The position numbers and the translations under genes were made by a program. The notes below the pieces were generated by a model. It ran no database searches and was not told the origin of the DNA. It was given only the letters and a program-made list of their open reading frames with translations. Positions 50,871 through 59,673 of a DNA stretch of 64,000 nt are shown here, one piece after another (the first letter of the stretch is position 1; each line of letters starts with the position of its first letter). Source of the DNA: an uncultured Alphaproteobacteria bacterium (lineage in GTDB: Bacteria; Pseudomonadota; Alphaproteobacteria; HIMB59; GCA-002718135); the NCBI GenBank assembly GCA_902595425.1, contig CACJPV010000001.1, positions 1-64,000 of the forward strand. Direction: 5' to 3'.

Positions 50871-51942
50871 TAATTTTAATGCCATTTAAATATATTTCTT
50901 TTAAATTAAAATTTTTATCAAGAACTAAAATATTTGAAATTTTATTTTTGCCCAAATATCCCAAATCATCTATACCTAAGTATTTTGCTGCATTGAAACT
51001 TGTCATTTTAACTATATCATTTAACGAAAAGTTTAATTGTTTTAGATTTAAAAAAGTATCGTGCATATTAATTATACTTCCAGCTAGCGAATTTGTACCT
51101 TCTAAAACCGCAATTTTATCTTTTTTTTCAACCTCAGTATTAAAAAAATTATAAATACCATTTTCTAATCCTGTTGCTCCCATAGAGTCTGTAACTGCAT
51201 ATAAATTTTCAATACATTTTTTTGCAATCTTAATTGACTCTTTGCTAACATGATTAAAATCACATATAATTTCAGCAAATGATCCTAAATCTAATGCAGC
51301 AGTTAGAACGCCTGAACTTCTATGGTGATTTCCAGACATTGCATTATAAAGATGAGTAAAGCCTATATTATAATTACTCATAAACCTAACACAACAATTA
51401 TAATCTGCAAGCGAATGACCAAACTGAATTTTTATTCCAAGTTTATTTACTTCCTCTATAAAAAAGTCCATGTCGTTTAGTTCTGGTGCAAGTGTAATGA
51501 CTTTTATTGGCGCTAAGTCTTGTAATTTTTTTACAAAATCAACAGAAGGATTAATAGCTAGGGGTGGTTGAGCTCCAAGTTTATTAGGATTAATAAATGG
51601 CCCTTCAAGATGCACACCTAAGATATTAGAATTTTCTTTATTGTAATTTTTAAATCCTTTCAGTGCATTAAAAGTATGTTCAAAAGTACTAGTCCAAGTA
51701 GTAGGTAAAATTGATGTAGTTCCTTTTTTCAAATGATAATCAGTCATTTTTTTTATAGAGTCCCAACCATCCATTGTATCAAAACCATTAGCTCCATGAC
51801 AGTGAAGATCTATAAAACCAGGAATTATATAATTATCTGTTTGGATATTTAATTTGTTAACTTTATTAATTTTTTGATCAAATATAATTTCACCACTAAA
51901 TGTTTCATCAAAATTAATTATATTTCCTTTTATTGATATCAA
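50863..51942 (-). CDS. nagA: N-acetylglucosamine-6-phosphate deacetylase
   Basis: The 359-residue amidohydrolase removes acetate from GlcNAc-6-phosphate. Metal motif: FIDLHCHGANGFD (His47, His49). Others: GVHLEGPFINPNKLGAQPP with the metal glutamate, FGHSLADYN, FTHLYNAMSG, ICDFNHVS, AVTDSMGATG with the catalytic aspartate, LEGTNSLAGS. Length is slightly under the usual 380. It lies between the UPF0309 sugar isomerase and NagB-II genes. The route expected here is import, NagA, NagB-II. A GlcNAc 6-kinase is not visible in the window. Confidence 0.93.
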   Translation of the reverse strand: MISIKGNIINFDETFSGEIIFDQKINKVNKLNIQTDNYIIPGFIDLHCHGANGFDTMDGWDSIKKMTDYHLKKGTTSILPTTWTSTFEHTFNALKGFKNYNKENSNILGVHLEGPFINPNKLGAQPPLAINPSVDFVKKLQDLAPIKVITLAPELNDMDFFIEEVNKLGIKIQFGHSLADYNCCVRFMSNYNIGFTHLYNAMSGNHHRSSGVLTAALDLGSFAEIICDFNHVSKESIKIAKKCIENLYAVTDSMGATGLENGIYNFFNTEVEKKDKIAVLEGTNSLAGSIINMHDTFLNLKQLNFSLNDIVKMTSFNAAKYLGIDDLGYLGKNKISNILVLDKNFNLKEIYLNGIKINE

Positions 51943-51964
51943 TTTTTACTCTATTCTAATAAAT

Positions 51965-52693
51965 TTATAAATGAGGATTATTTTTTCTAAATTTATTTTC
52001 AAGTTTATTATTATTTCTATCTGCATTTGGCATATTTGAACTTATGTAAAAAGGAAATATTTTTTCCAATTTTAACATATCAGCTACTTCTATTAATATT
52101 GAATTTAAAATAAATGAACCTGTAATAGTTGATACTGGCCCAACACTAAATTTATTTATATTTATAATTGAGTCACCAGGAGGTATTTTATTATCAATAT
52201 ACACATCTACTATTTCATATAATCTTTTATTTAAATCTGAAAGAGGTGCTTTTTTTGAATATTTTACAGAAGTTATAGCAATACTTTTAATTTTTTTTTG
52301 TTTAGCGATCATCGCTGCCTCTACAGGCGCATGATTTACACCTGAATTGGAAACAATCATCAAGATATCTTTATTAGTGATTTTATACTTACTAAGTGCT
52401 TTTTTTGCAATATTTGGAGTTCTTTCTAAGGAAGTAGCTTTTTTTGCTCCTTTTTTAAAAGTAAGATTATCATCTCTTATAGGACACGCTGCAGCAAACC
52501 CTCCCGCTCGGTGAAAAGCTTCTTCACCTAAAAGTCTAGAGTGCCCAGTGCCAAAAATATATAATTGACCTCCTCTTTTGTAAGAGTCTCTAATTAGTTT
52601 AGCGCTACTTACAATTTTGTTTTTTTCTTCTTTTAATATTTTATCTAATATTGAGTTAATTTTAGTTAAGTAATTTTTAGTTAATCTACTCAT
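51965..52693 (-). CDS. SIS-domain sugar isomerase (UPF0309-like)
   Basis: The 242-residue protein has one SIS domain: LYIFGTGHSRLLGEEAFHRAGGFAA, ILMIVSNSGVNHAPVEAAMIAKQK and IAITSVKYSK. The strings GTGHS and SNSG-x-N are typical of the UPF0309 group, which binds phosphosugars. It is placed between the binding-protein gene and nagA, so it probably acts on an amino-sugar phosphate, for example releasing or isomerising it; the exact reaction is unknown. The C-terminal tail (NKLENKFRKNNPHL) is charged and asparagine-rich. Confidence 0.85.
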   Translation of the reverse strand: MSRLTKNYLTKINSILDKILKEEKNKIVSSAKLIRDSYKRGGQLYIFGTGHSRLLGEEAFHRAGGFAAACPIRDDNLTFKKGAKKATSLERTPNIAKKALSKYKITNKDILMIVSNSGVNHAPVEAAMIAKQKKIKSIAITSVKYSKKAPLSDLNKRLYEIVDVYIDNKIPPGDSIININKFSVGPVSTITGSFILNSILIEVADMLKLEKIFPFYISSNMPNADRNNNKLENKFRKNNPHL

Positions 52694-52708
52694 AAAAATA
52701 GGAGAGTT

Positions 52709-52731
52709 TGCTGGGGCTTTTCACCCCAGCA
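52709..52731 (-). terminator. Hairpin after amino-sugar binding-protein gene
   Basis: An 8-bp perfect stem (TGCTGGGG 52709-52716 with CCCCAGCA 52724-52731) and 7-base loop, 10 bases after the binding-protein stop and before the UPF0309 gene. There is no T run on the minus strand, so it more likely protects the receptor message than ends transcription. Confidence 0.6.
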
Positions 52732-52741
52732 TTTTTATTAT

Positions 52742-53953
52742 TTACTTGTATTCTTCCAACTCTTCAGCTGCTTCAGCAACTAAATCTGCAGGATCTCCTT
52801 CTTCAAGAATAGCTCCTTGAATCATTGAGTTCATAACAGCTTGGAAAGCTTTATAATCAACAAATAATGGCTCTGGTCCACCATCGCCAATTGCATCAAT
52901 AAACATCATCCAATAATCTTCATTGTATGGTGCTACTGAACCAATTTGTGGATACTTCATTATTGGAGTTAATCCCCAATCAGTATCTAAACTGTATTGA
53001 GAGTCACCAGATGAAATAATACTAGCCAATGCCATTGCATGCTCTTCAACACCTGTATTATTGAAAACCGCAATACTATCAGTGATCAAAAGAGTGCCTT
53101 GGCTACCTTGTGGTCCAGCAGGAATTCTAACTGTTTTAACATCTAGACCTTCCTTATGCTGACCTCTGCCCCAAGGTCCATTGATATACATAGCAATTTT
53201 TTCATCATTAAATAGTTCTGTTAACTGAGATCTCTCCCAAGCTAAAGGACCTTCCTGAGAAACATTTGCTAACTTTCCATAGAATGCTAATGTCTCAACA
53301 GTATTAGATGAATTCAAAGTTATTTCGTTTGTCATTGGATCAATAACTTGTCCTCCATTGCTATATAGGTAGTTTAAGAATTGATGCATAGTATTATCAA
53401 AATCTTTACCAGCTAGTCCAATTCCTGACGCACCATCAACGTTATTTGTTACAGCTTCAGCCATTGAATATAATTCATCCCAAGTTTGAGGGCCTTCACA
53501 TGCAACACCTGCTTTTTCTAAAAGACCACAATTCATGAAAAGTGCTTTAGTTGAAAACGCATGAGGGAAACCCCAAGTTTTACCCATGTGAGTAACTGTG
53601 TTTAAGATACCTGGCTGATACATTGCTTTTTGTGAAGCAGGAATATTTGTTTCTAAAATATGTCCGTTTTCTGCAAGACCTTTTAAAGTTCTAGATCCAA
53701 CATATGAAAATGCAACAGGATCACCTGCAATAGCAAGATTGATTACTTTATCCTGACATGTTCCCCAAGGAACTGCCTCTAGAGTTACGTTAACTCCAGG
53801 ATTGTCTTCCATGTACTTATCAGCTATTTCAACATAATTAGGTCGAAGTTCACCACCACAGAATACACCATGAACGTCAGCAGCATATGCTTTAAAACCA
53901 ACTAGTGAAAGTATAGCAATTGTAAGAAATGAAGATAGTTTTTTGAAAGTCAT
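52742..53953 (-). CDS. ABC transporter solute-binding protein, amino-sugar cluster
   Basis: I chose the ATG at 53953, with GGAGG before it (403 residues). The signal peptide ends AYAAD. It is a family-1 sugar receptor: FCGGELRPNYVEIADKYMEDNPGVNVTLEAVPWGTCQDKVINLAIAGDPVAFSYVGSRTLKGLAENGHI is recognisable in parts, and later MYINGPWGRGQHKEGL. Four cysteines in the mature part are unusual for this fold. The genes around it (GH20, NagA, NagB-II) suggest GlcNAc, GalNAc or chitobiose-like ligands. The permease genes lie upstream in the same operon; the ATPase is absent. Confidence 0.9.
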   Translation of the reverse strand: MTFKKLSSFLTIAILSLVGFKAYAADVHGVFCGGELRPNYVEIADKYMEDNPGVNVTLEAVPWGTCQDKVINLAIAGDPVAFSYVGSRTLKGLAENGHILETNIPASQKAMYQPGILNTVTHMGKTWGFPHAFSTKALFMNCGLLEKAGVACEGPQTWDELYSMAEAVTNNVDGASGIGLAGKDFDNTMHQFLNYLYSNGGQVIDPMTNEITLNSSNTVETLAFYGKLANVSQEGPLAWERSQLTELFNDEKIAMYINGPWGRGQHKEGLDVKTVRIPAGPQGSQGTLLITDSIAVFNNTGVEEHAMALASIISSGDSQYSLDTDWGLTPIMKYPQIGSVAPYNEDYWMMFIDAIGDGGPEPLFVDYKAFQAVMNSMIQGAILEEGDPADLVAEAAEELEEYK

Positions 53954-54029
53954 ATTTCCTCCATTAAAATTATAGAAAAGAGATAACATTAACTGGCTCT
54001 ATGAAGCAAGTTAGATTTTAAGTATTTCT

Positions 54030-54869
54030 TTAGTTTTTTACCGCTCCAGAAGTCAACCCAGCAACAATATATTTTTGTAGAAAAAGAAAGATAATTAAGA
54101 CAGGCGCTATTCCAACAAGAGAAGCTGCCATCATTTCATTCCATTTGACTGTAGTATAACCAATAAATTCATAGAGTCCTGAGGGAATTGGCATGTATTC
54201 TTTCTTTTGATTGAAAGTTATCGCAAATAAAAACTGTTGAGCATAAGATCCTATAAAAGCATATATTCCAACAACTACTAGACCAGGAGTGCTAAGAGGT
54301 GCAATTATATGTCTTAAGATTTGAATTCTAGAAGCTCCATCAACGAAAGCAGCCTCCTCTAAATCTATTGGTATTTTTTCAAAGTAAGACTTAAGTAACC
54401 ATATTGATGTTGGAATTAGAAAAGCAACTCCTGGAACTATCATAGCTTGATATGTATTTAGCAAACCAAATGTTCTTAATACTTTATAAAGAGGAATTAA
54501 TAATACAGCACCTGAAAACATATTAATTGCTAATAAAATATAGAGTGAAGAGTTTTTAAATGGAAATTTGAAACGTGCGTAAGAGTAAGCTGCAGGTATA
54601 ACAAAAAGCAAAGTGATTAAAGAAGTTACTGAGGCAAGAAAAAAACTATTAAAGATATATCGTGGAAGCATTGGTACAGTATTCCACATTTCTCGATAAG
54701 CCCAAAAAGATAAATCATCTGAGTAAAATTGGTATGGTGAACGAAATAAATGGTCTAAGGGACGAAGGGATGCATAAAACATTTCGACAAAAGGCAAAAG
54801 AATAAAAGTCATGAAGACAAATATGCCAGAATAGATCAATATCTTTTCGTAAATATTATATTTATCCAA
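54030..54869 (-). CDS. Sugar ABC transporter permease, MalG type, copy A
   Basis: The 279-residue permease has six spans and starts with TTG at 54869, one base after the stop of its twin. Strings: FRSPYQFYSDDLSFWAYREMWNTVPML, AAYSYARFKFPFKNSSLYILLAINMFSGAVLL, and the EAA loop EEAAFVDGASRIQILRHIIAPLSTPG. It aligns base for base with 54871-55710 at a constant 841-base offset, with two stretches of full identity (54184-54436 and 54666-54842). So one of the two is a young or gene-converted duplicate. The TTG start suggests this copy is translated more weakly. Confidence 0.9.
   Translation of the reverse strand: MDKYNIYEKILIYSGIFVFMTFILLPFVEMFYASLRPLDHLFRSPYQFYSDDLSFWAYREMWNTVPMLPRYIFNSFFLASVTSLITLLFVIPAAYSYARFKFPFKNSSLYILLAINMFSGAVLLIPLYKVLRTFGLLNTYQAMIVPGVAFLIPTSIWLLKSYFEKIPIDLEEAAFVDGASRIQILRHIIAPLSTPGLVVVGIYAFIGSYAQQFLFAITFNQKKEYMPIPSGLYEFIGYTTVKWNEMMAASLVGIAPVLIIFLFLQKYIVAGLTSGAVKN
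54184..54436 (-). repeat. 253-bp exact direct repeat, copy A (twin at 55025-55277)
   Basis: By eye this stretch is identical to 55025-55277. It encodes the EAA loop and spans 4-5. Flanking parts of the two genes differ at scattered positions, so identity is patchy, as expected from gene conversion. Confidence 0.8.
54666..54842 (-). repeat. 177-bp exact direct repeat, copy A (twin at 55507-55683)
   Basis: This matches 55507-55683 exactly by eye and encodes span 1 and the first periplasmic loop. It shares the 841-base offset of the other repeat. Confidence 0.8.
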
Positions 54870-54870
54870 T

Positions 54871-55710
54871 TTAGTTTTTTACTGCACCAGCAGTGAGTCC
54901 CTCAACAATATATTTTTGTAAAAAAATAAATAATAATAAAACAGGTAAAATTCCTACTAAGGCAGCTGCCATCATTTCATTCCATTTAACACTCTGATAT
55001 CCTATAAATTCATATAACCCTGTTGGAATTGGCATGTATTCTTTCTTTTGATTGAAAGTTATCGCAAATAAAAACTGTTGAGCATAAGATCCTATAAAAG
55101 CATATATTCCAACAACTACTAGACCAGGAGTGCTAAGAGGTGCAATTATATGTCTTAAGATTTGAATTCTAGAAGCTCCATCAACGAAAGCAGCCTCCTC
55201 TAAATCTATTGGTATTTTTTCAAAGTAAGACTTAAGTAACCATATTGATGTTGGAATTAGAAAAGCAACTCCTGGAATAATCATAGATTGATAACTATTT
55301 AATAAACCCAAAGTCCTTAAGAGTTTATATAGCGGAATTAAAATTACTGCACCAGAAAACATATTAATTGCCAGGAGTAAGTATAAGCTAGTATTCTTAC
55401 CAGGAAATTTAAAACGTGCGTAAGAGTAAGCTGCAGGAATTACAAATATAAGAGTTAGTATAGCAACGCAAGAAGCCAGAAAAAAACTATTAAAGATATA
55501 TCTTCCAAGCATTGGTACAGTATTCCACATTTCTCGATAAGCCCAAAAAGATAAATCATCTGAGTAAAATTGGTATGGTGAACGAAATAAATGGTCTAAG
55601 GGACGAAGGGATGCATAAAACATTTCGACAAAAGGCAAAAGAATAAAAGTCATGAAGACAAATATGCCAGAATAGATCAATATTTTTTCAAAATGATTAT
55701 ATTTATTCAT
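54871..55710 (-). CDS. Sugar ABC transporter permease, MalG type, copy B
   Basis: The 279-residue twin of copy A starts at the ATG 55710, which overlaps the MalF-type gene end in ATGAATAA (8 bases). An earlier in-frame start would add nine residues not present in copy A. Differences from copy A cluster in spans 2-3 (for example ASCVAILTLIFV against ASVTSLITLLFV) and near the C-terminus (PVLLLFIFLQKYIVEGLTAG). The EAA loop is identical. It probably pairs with the permease at 55703-56602. Confidence 0.92.
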   Translation of the reverse strand: MNKYNHFEKILIYSGIFVFMTFILLPFVEMFYASLRPLDHLFRSPYQFYSDDLSFWAYREMWNTVPMLGRYIFNSFFLASCVAILTLIFVIPAAYSYARFKFPGKNTSLYLLLAINMFSGAVILIPLYKLLRTLGLLNSYQSMIIPGVAFLIPTSIWLLKSYFEKIPIDLEEAAFVDGASRIQILRHIIAPLSTPGLVVVGIYAFIGSYAQQFLFAITFNQKKEYMPIPTGLYEFIGYQSVKWNEMMAAALVGILPVLLLFIFLQKYIVEGLTAGAVKN

Positions 55711-56602
55711 GAGAAATTTTCTTATTAATTCTAGCAAGTAAAGCTAGATAAAAACCTGCAAATAACATTAATAAAATCATTACAACTACGGCTCTAGCAG
55801 CACCTCTTCCAAATTTATAATTTCCTAATGCTTGTTTATAGGTATCAATAATTAATGTAGTTGTAGAACCTCTTGGGCCACCTTCTGTCAATATCCAAAT
55901 TATTTCAAATGAGTTGAATGTCCAAATAGCAGATAACAATGACATTGTAATAATTACAGGGGTAATTTGAGGTAACGTGATTTTAAAAAATCTATCCCAT
56001 TTTGAAGCACCATCACAATAAGCAGCTTCATATAAATCCCTTGGAACACCTTGCATTGCGGCTAAAAAGAAAACTGTTACCATTGGTGTTCCAACCCATA
56101 CATCTGCAATTATTGTAGAAATAAAGGCACTTTGTTTGTAAGCAAGAAATCCAAAAGGGCCATCCAAAATACCAGTTCGCATACCTACACCTGCGATAAT
56201 TCCAAAATAACCGTTATATAACCATAACCAGCCAAGCATCCCAATTGCAATCGGAACTACCCAAGGAGGCATTACAAGTACCCTGAAAATTGATCTTCCT
56301 TTTAAATTGGCATTAAGTAAAACAGCTCCAATTAAACCAATAATAAGTTTTAAAGAGACTGAAAAAAACATCCAAACAAATGTTCTGGTAACTATTCCAT
56401 TAAATTTTTTACTAGAAAACATTTTTTGATAATTTTCTAAACCAACATAATCTTCTCCTGCTAAGCTAGAATTTGTAAAAGATAATCTAATTGTTTCTAA
56501 TAATGGCCAAGCAACAATAAGAATTATATAAATGGCAGCAGGCGCAATTAGTGCATATGCCATATATGTTTGTGAGTTATATGATTTTAATTTTTGATTC
56601 AT
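55703..56602 (-). CDS. Sugar ABC transporter permease, MalF type
   Basis: The 299-residue permease has six spans. Strings: TYMAYALIAPAAIYIILIVAWPLLETIRLSFTNSSLAGEDYVGLENYQKMF in parts, VMPPWVVPIAIGMLGWLWLYN, and the EAA loop YEAAYCDGASKWDRFFKITLPQITP. The third position of the loop has a cysteine (YCDGA), a small change. It forms the channel with one or both MalG-type copies downstream. The start is 5 bases after the Gfo/Idh gene stop. Confidence 0.92.
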   Translation of the reverse strand: MNQKLKSYNSQTYMAYALIAPAAIYIILIVAWPLLETIRLSFTNSSLAGEDYVGLENYQKMFSSKKFNGIVTRTFVWMFFSVSLKLIIGLIGAVLLNANLKGRSIFRVLVMPPWVVPIAIGMLGWLWLYNGYFGIIAGVGMRTGILDGPFGFLAYKQSAFISTIIADVWVGTPMVTVFFLAAMQGVPRDLYEAAYCDGASKWDRFFKITLPQITPVIITMSLLSAIWTFNSFEIIWILTEGGPRGSTTTLIIDTYKQALGNYKFGRGAARAVVVMILLMLFAGFYLALLARINKKISHE

Positions 56603-56607
56603 AATTA

Positions 56608-57753
56608 CTAATTTAATAAAGAGTCGAATTTATCCCAAGTGCTTGTTAAGTCAATTACTTTACCAGTATTTCTAGCTTCGTCAATTTTCATAGCAACAAT
56701 TCCCGCCTCCATACACTCTATTACACCAACTGGTAATTCTTTATTATTTTTTAACAAATAATTATTAATGTCTTTAGCCATCAAGCTGTCTGCACCATAG
56801 TGACCTTTGATTTCTTTTCCAAACGCTGCTCCATAATCTTCGTCTATAAGTAGATTATTATTTTCATCATGAGCTTTCATAAATCCCCTAACAAAATCTC
56901 CCTCGATCATTCCTGAAGATCCTATGACTGCAAATCTTCTAAATTCGTCTGGAACTTTCATATTGGTGTGAAAAGATAATACGGCTTTATTTTCATATTC
57001 TATTATTGCTACTTGGTGATCTACAATATCAGCGTCACTATCAAAAACATTTGATTTCGACTCCCAACCTTTCAGTCTATCTTTTGTATATTGTTCGTGC
57101 GAACCTGTTGGCAGATTATCAGGAATAAAAGATCTTCTTGAGCCAAAACTAGCAACTTTAATAGGTCTGCTTGCTGTAATCATTGAATAAAAATCAATAT
57201 CATGGCAACATTTTTCAAGCATAAAGCCTCCAGAATATTTTTGCTTTCTTCTCCAATTTCTCATAAAAAAAGCACCATGCGAAGGCACGATATGTTCTGA
57301 AGCTTCAATCGATATAATCTTTCCTATAGCGTTTTGGTCTAACAATTTTCTTACAGATCTTGCTTGTTGAGAATATCTTAGAACCAGACCAACAATAATT
57401 CGTTCTTTACCATATTCTTTTATTAGTTTTGCTAACTCAAAAGTTTCTTGCTCACTTATTACTATAGGTTTTTCAACAAATATTTGTAATCCAGCTTTTA
57501 ATCCAACCTTAATATGATCTAAATGTAAGTGATTTGGAGATCCAATCATTAGCATATCTAGTTTTTCTTGATCTAACATTTCATTTAAACTTAAATACGC
57601 TTTTTTAGGAAAAAAATTATTTTTCTGAGCAAAGTCTTTACCTATTGGCTGTGGATCTACATAAGCAACCATTTCAAAATTTGGATTAATTTTAGAAAAC
57701 TCATTATAGACACCTGCTGTTCTACTTCCAAAACCTACTGCACCAATTTTCAT
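56608..57753 (-). CDS. Gfo/Idh/MocA-family oxidoreductase
   Basis: The 381-residue NAD(P)-binding protein starts IGAVGFGSRTAGVYNEFS. Signature: AGLQIFVEKPIVISEQETFELAKLI with the conserved lysine; then RNWRRKQKYSGGFMLEKCCHDIDFYSMIT in the catalytic region, where the usual D/H pair reads C-C-H-D-I-D. It probably oxidises or isomerises a sugar brought in by the adjoining importer. In some glycoside clusters such proteins carry out redox-assisted hydrolysis. The GH20 gene is 29 bases upstream. Confidence 0.88.
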   Translation of the reverse strand: MKIGAVGFGSRTAGVYNEFSKINPNFEMVAYVDPQPIGKDFAQKNNFFPKKAYLSLNEMLDQEKLDMLMIGSPNHLHLDHIKVGLKAGLQIFVEKPIVISEQETFELAKLIKEYGKERIIVGLVLRYSQQARSVRKLLDQNAIGKIISIEASEHIVPSHGAFFMRNWRRKQKYSGGFMLEKCCHDIDFYSMITASRPIKVASFGSRRSFIPDNLPTGSHEQYTKDRLKGWESKSNVFDSDADIVDHQVAIIEYENKAVLSFHTNMKVPDEFRRFAVIGSSGMIEGDFVRGFMKAHDENNNLLIDEDYGAAFGKEIKGHYGADSLMAKDINNYLLKNNKELPVGVIECMEAGIVAMKIDEARNTGKVIDLTSTWDKFDSLLN

Positions 57754-57782
57754 TTTATCACCTTAAAAAAATAATCATAATA

Positions 57783-59651
57783 CTAAAAATTATGAAAGTT
57801 CCAGCCCAATTTTGATAAATAATCTAAATTATGAAGCAATGATGACCTAAATTGAGCCCATGGTCTTTTTGCTTTTGAACACCAAGCAATTTCGGCAAGA
57901 GTTGCTAATCTAGGATTAATCATTTCATCAAAAAAATCTTTATTTGTGATTGTTTCTGACCAGAGCTGGCCCTGAATACCTAATACATTTTTTAAATCTT
58001 CATTTTCAATATCTCTAAGAGGCTGCCAATCAAAAACATCTTTAACTTCTATAGTAGCTGCCCAACAAATTCCTCTTTCATAAGTGGAATTATTATGAGC
58101 CATATCAAAATATGTTTTATGGCCGGGGCAAAGAACTGTTTTAAATCCTTTTTTTGCAGACATTTTCCCGACATCTGGATGTTCCCAAGCAAAAATAATA
58201 CAAGATTTATCAATTTTGCCTGCACTACCAGCAGAACCTATATCATTATGAGGAGGTAAAGCTGCTTCATTCCAAGCTGCTGTTAATTTATTTGATTTTT
58301 TTAAAATATTAATAATATTGTTCATGTATTCATCTTGCAATTCATCAAAAGAGCCAATGCCGTTTTTTTTCATATATTCGATAACCTTGGGAGATCCTTC
58401 CCAAGACTCCTTAGGTCTCTCATCGACACCAACATGAATAATATTAAATAAAAAAATTTCACTTAATTCCTCTAAAATATCTTTTAAAAATCTATGAGTC
58501 TCCTCCACAGCAGGATTGATTGTATTATTTTGATAATTGCCAACATCTTCTGAAACTATATTAGAGCTTGAGTCTCTAAGCTCAGGCATCACTTGAAGCA
58601 ATGTCCATGAGTGTGCTGGCAAATCTATTTCAGGCATTATTTCAATATTTCTCTCTCTTGCATATTCGATTAATTCTAAGATTTGACTTCGAGAATAATA
58701 ACCTCCAGTTTTATTATATCCAGTTCCATAGAATGGAGGAATTATTTCATTATATCCTCTAAATGCACCAACTTTTGTTAAGTTTGGATAACATTCTAAT
58801 TCAACTCTCCAAGCCTCATTGTCAGTTAGATGCCAATGAAAACGATTTAATTTGAAAAAGCACATGTAATCCATAAGTCTTTTTATTTCATCAATTGTGT
58901 AAAATTGCCTTGCACAATCCAAATGCATTCCTCTCCAATTTAAAGAGGGTTTGTCCTCTATTGAACAAATTGGGAGATATGTTTTATAAAAATTAATAAG
59001 CTGAATAAGAGTAATAATAGAATATAATTTGCCTCCATAATCAGAATACTCAATTGAAATAAATTCTTTTTTAATATTAATTTTATATTCTTCAGATTTT
59101 AAATTTTGTCTTTTAAAAACAATAGAATAACCTGATGATGTATTAAATTTTATATTAGATGCATAAAATATATTTTTTAAGTTATCAAAAAAATTTTTTT
59201 CATCTGCAGGAATTTTAAAATTTAAATCATTGATTGGAATAGTTTCTTCTTCTAATTTTAATAAATTAGGTAATGGAATTACTGGATCAAATATTTTATC
59301 TTTTTCATCTATATAGACTATTGGGTCAATTGGATTTTCAAATTTAAGAGGAATGATTTTGCATTCTACATTGTGATCATTTTTATCAAGAACAAATAAA
59401 CCTTCAGGGCCACAAGAGAGATTATAGGAACCAATTCTTGGTTCTTGCAAAGTCAAAAATATTTCATCTTCCTGGGAACAAATTTCATAATAGCGACCAA
59501 CTTTCTTAAATATAGTTGCGCCACTTATATCTTGAATAGAATAAACTAAAGAAAAACAGATTTTGAAATCACCGTGTACATATTGATTATTAATAATCTG
59601 AATTTTTAATTTATTATTTTGAGTAAAAATTAACTGTATTTCCATAATCAA
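57783..59651 (-). CDS. Beta-N-acetylhexosaminidase (GH20), no signal peptide
   Basis: The 622-residue glycosidase removes terminal GlcNAc or GalNAc. N-terminal GH20b domain (about 125-220), then the GH20 barrel: LNWRGMHLDCARQFYTIDEIKRLMDYMCFFKLNRFHWHLTDNEAWRVEL in parts, EIMPEIDLPAHSW, and the catalytic pair in HVGVDERPKESW (Asp-Glu, about 407). Later WEHPD and GIQGQLWSET. No signal or membrane segment, so it should act in the cytoplasm on imported glycosides. The start could be 59651 or the ATG at 59645. It opens the amino-sugar operon, only 22 bases from the divergent kinase gene. Confidence 0.9.
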   Translation of the reverse strand: MIMEIQLIFTQNNKLKIQIINNQYVHGDFKICFSLVYSIQDISGATIFKKVGRYYEICSQEDEIFLTLQEPRIGSYNLSCGPEGLFVLDKNDHNVECKIIPLKFENPIDPIVYIDEKDKIFDPVIPLPNLLKLEEETIPINDLNFKIPADEKNFFDNLKNIFYASNIKFNTSSGYSIVFKRQNLKSEEYKINIKKEFISIEYSDYGGKLYSIITLIQLINFYKTYLPICSIEDKPSLNWRGMHLDCARQFYTIDEIKRLMDYMCFFKLNRFHWHLTDNEAWRVELECYPNLTKVGAFRGYNEIIPPFYGTGYNKTGGYYSRSQILELIEYARERNIEIMPEIDLPAHSWTLLQVMPELRDSSSNIVSEDVGNYQNNTINPAVEETHRFLKDILEELSEIFLFNIIHVGVDERPKESWEGSPKVIEYMKKNGIGSFDELQDEYMNNIINILKKSNKLTAAWNEAALPPHNDIGSAGSAGKIDKSCIIFAWEHPDVGKMSAKKGFKTVLCPGHKTYFDMAHNNSTYERGICWAATIEVKDVFDWQPLRDIENEDLKNVLGIQGQLWSETITNKDFFDEMINPRLATLAEIAWCSKAKRPWAQFRSSLLHNLDYLSKLGWNFHNF

Positions 59652-59673
59652 TAATTTATATATTTAGATTATC

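Noticed and set aside
57783-59651. Hexosaminidase as an exported lipoprotein
   Set aside because: There is no signal peptide or lipobox at either possible start.
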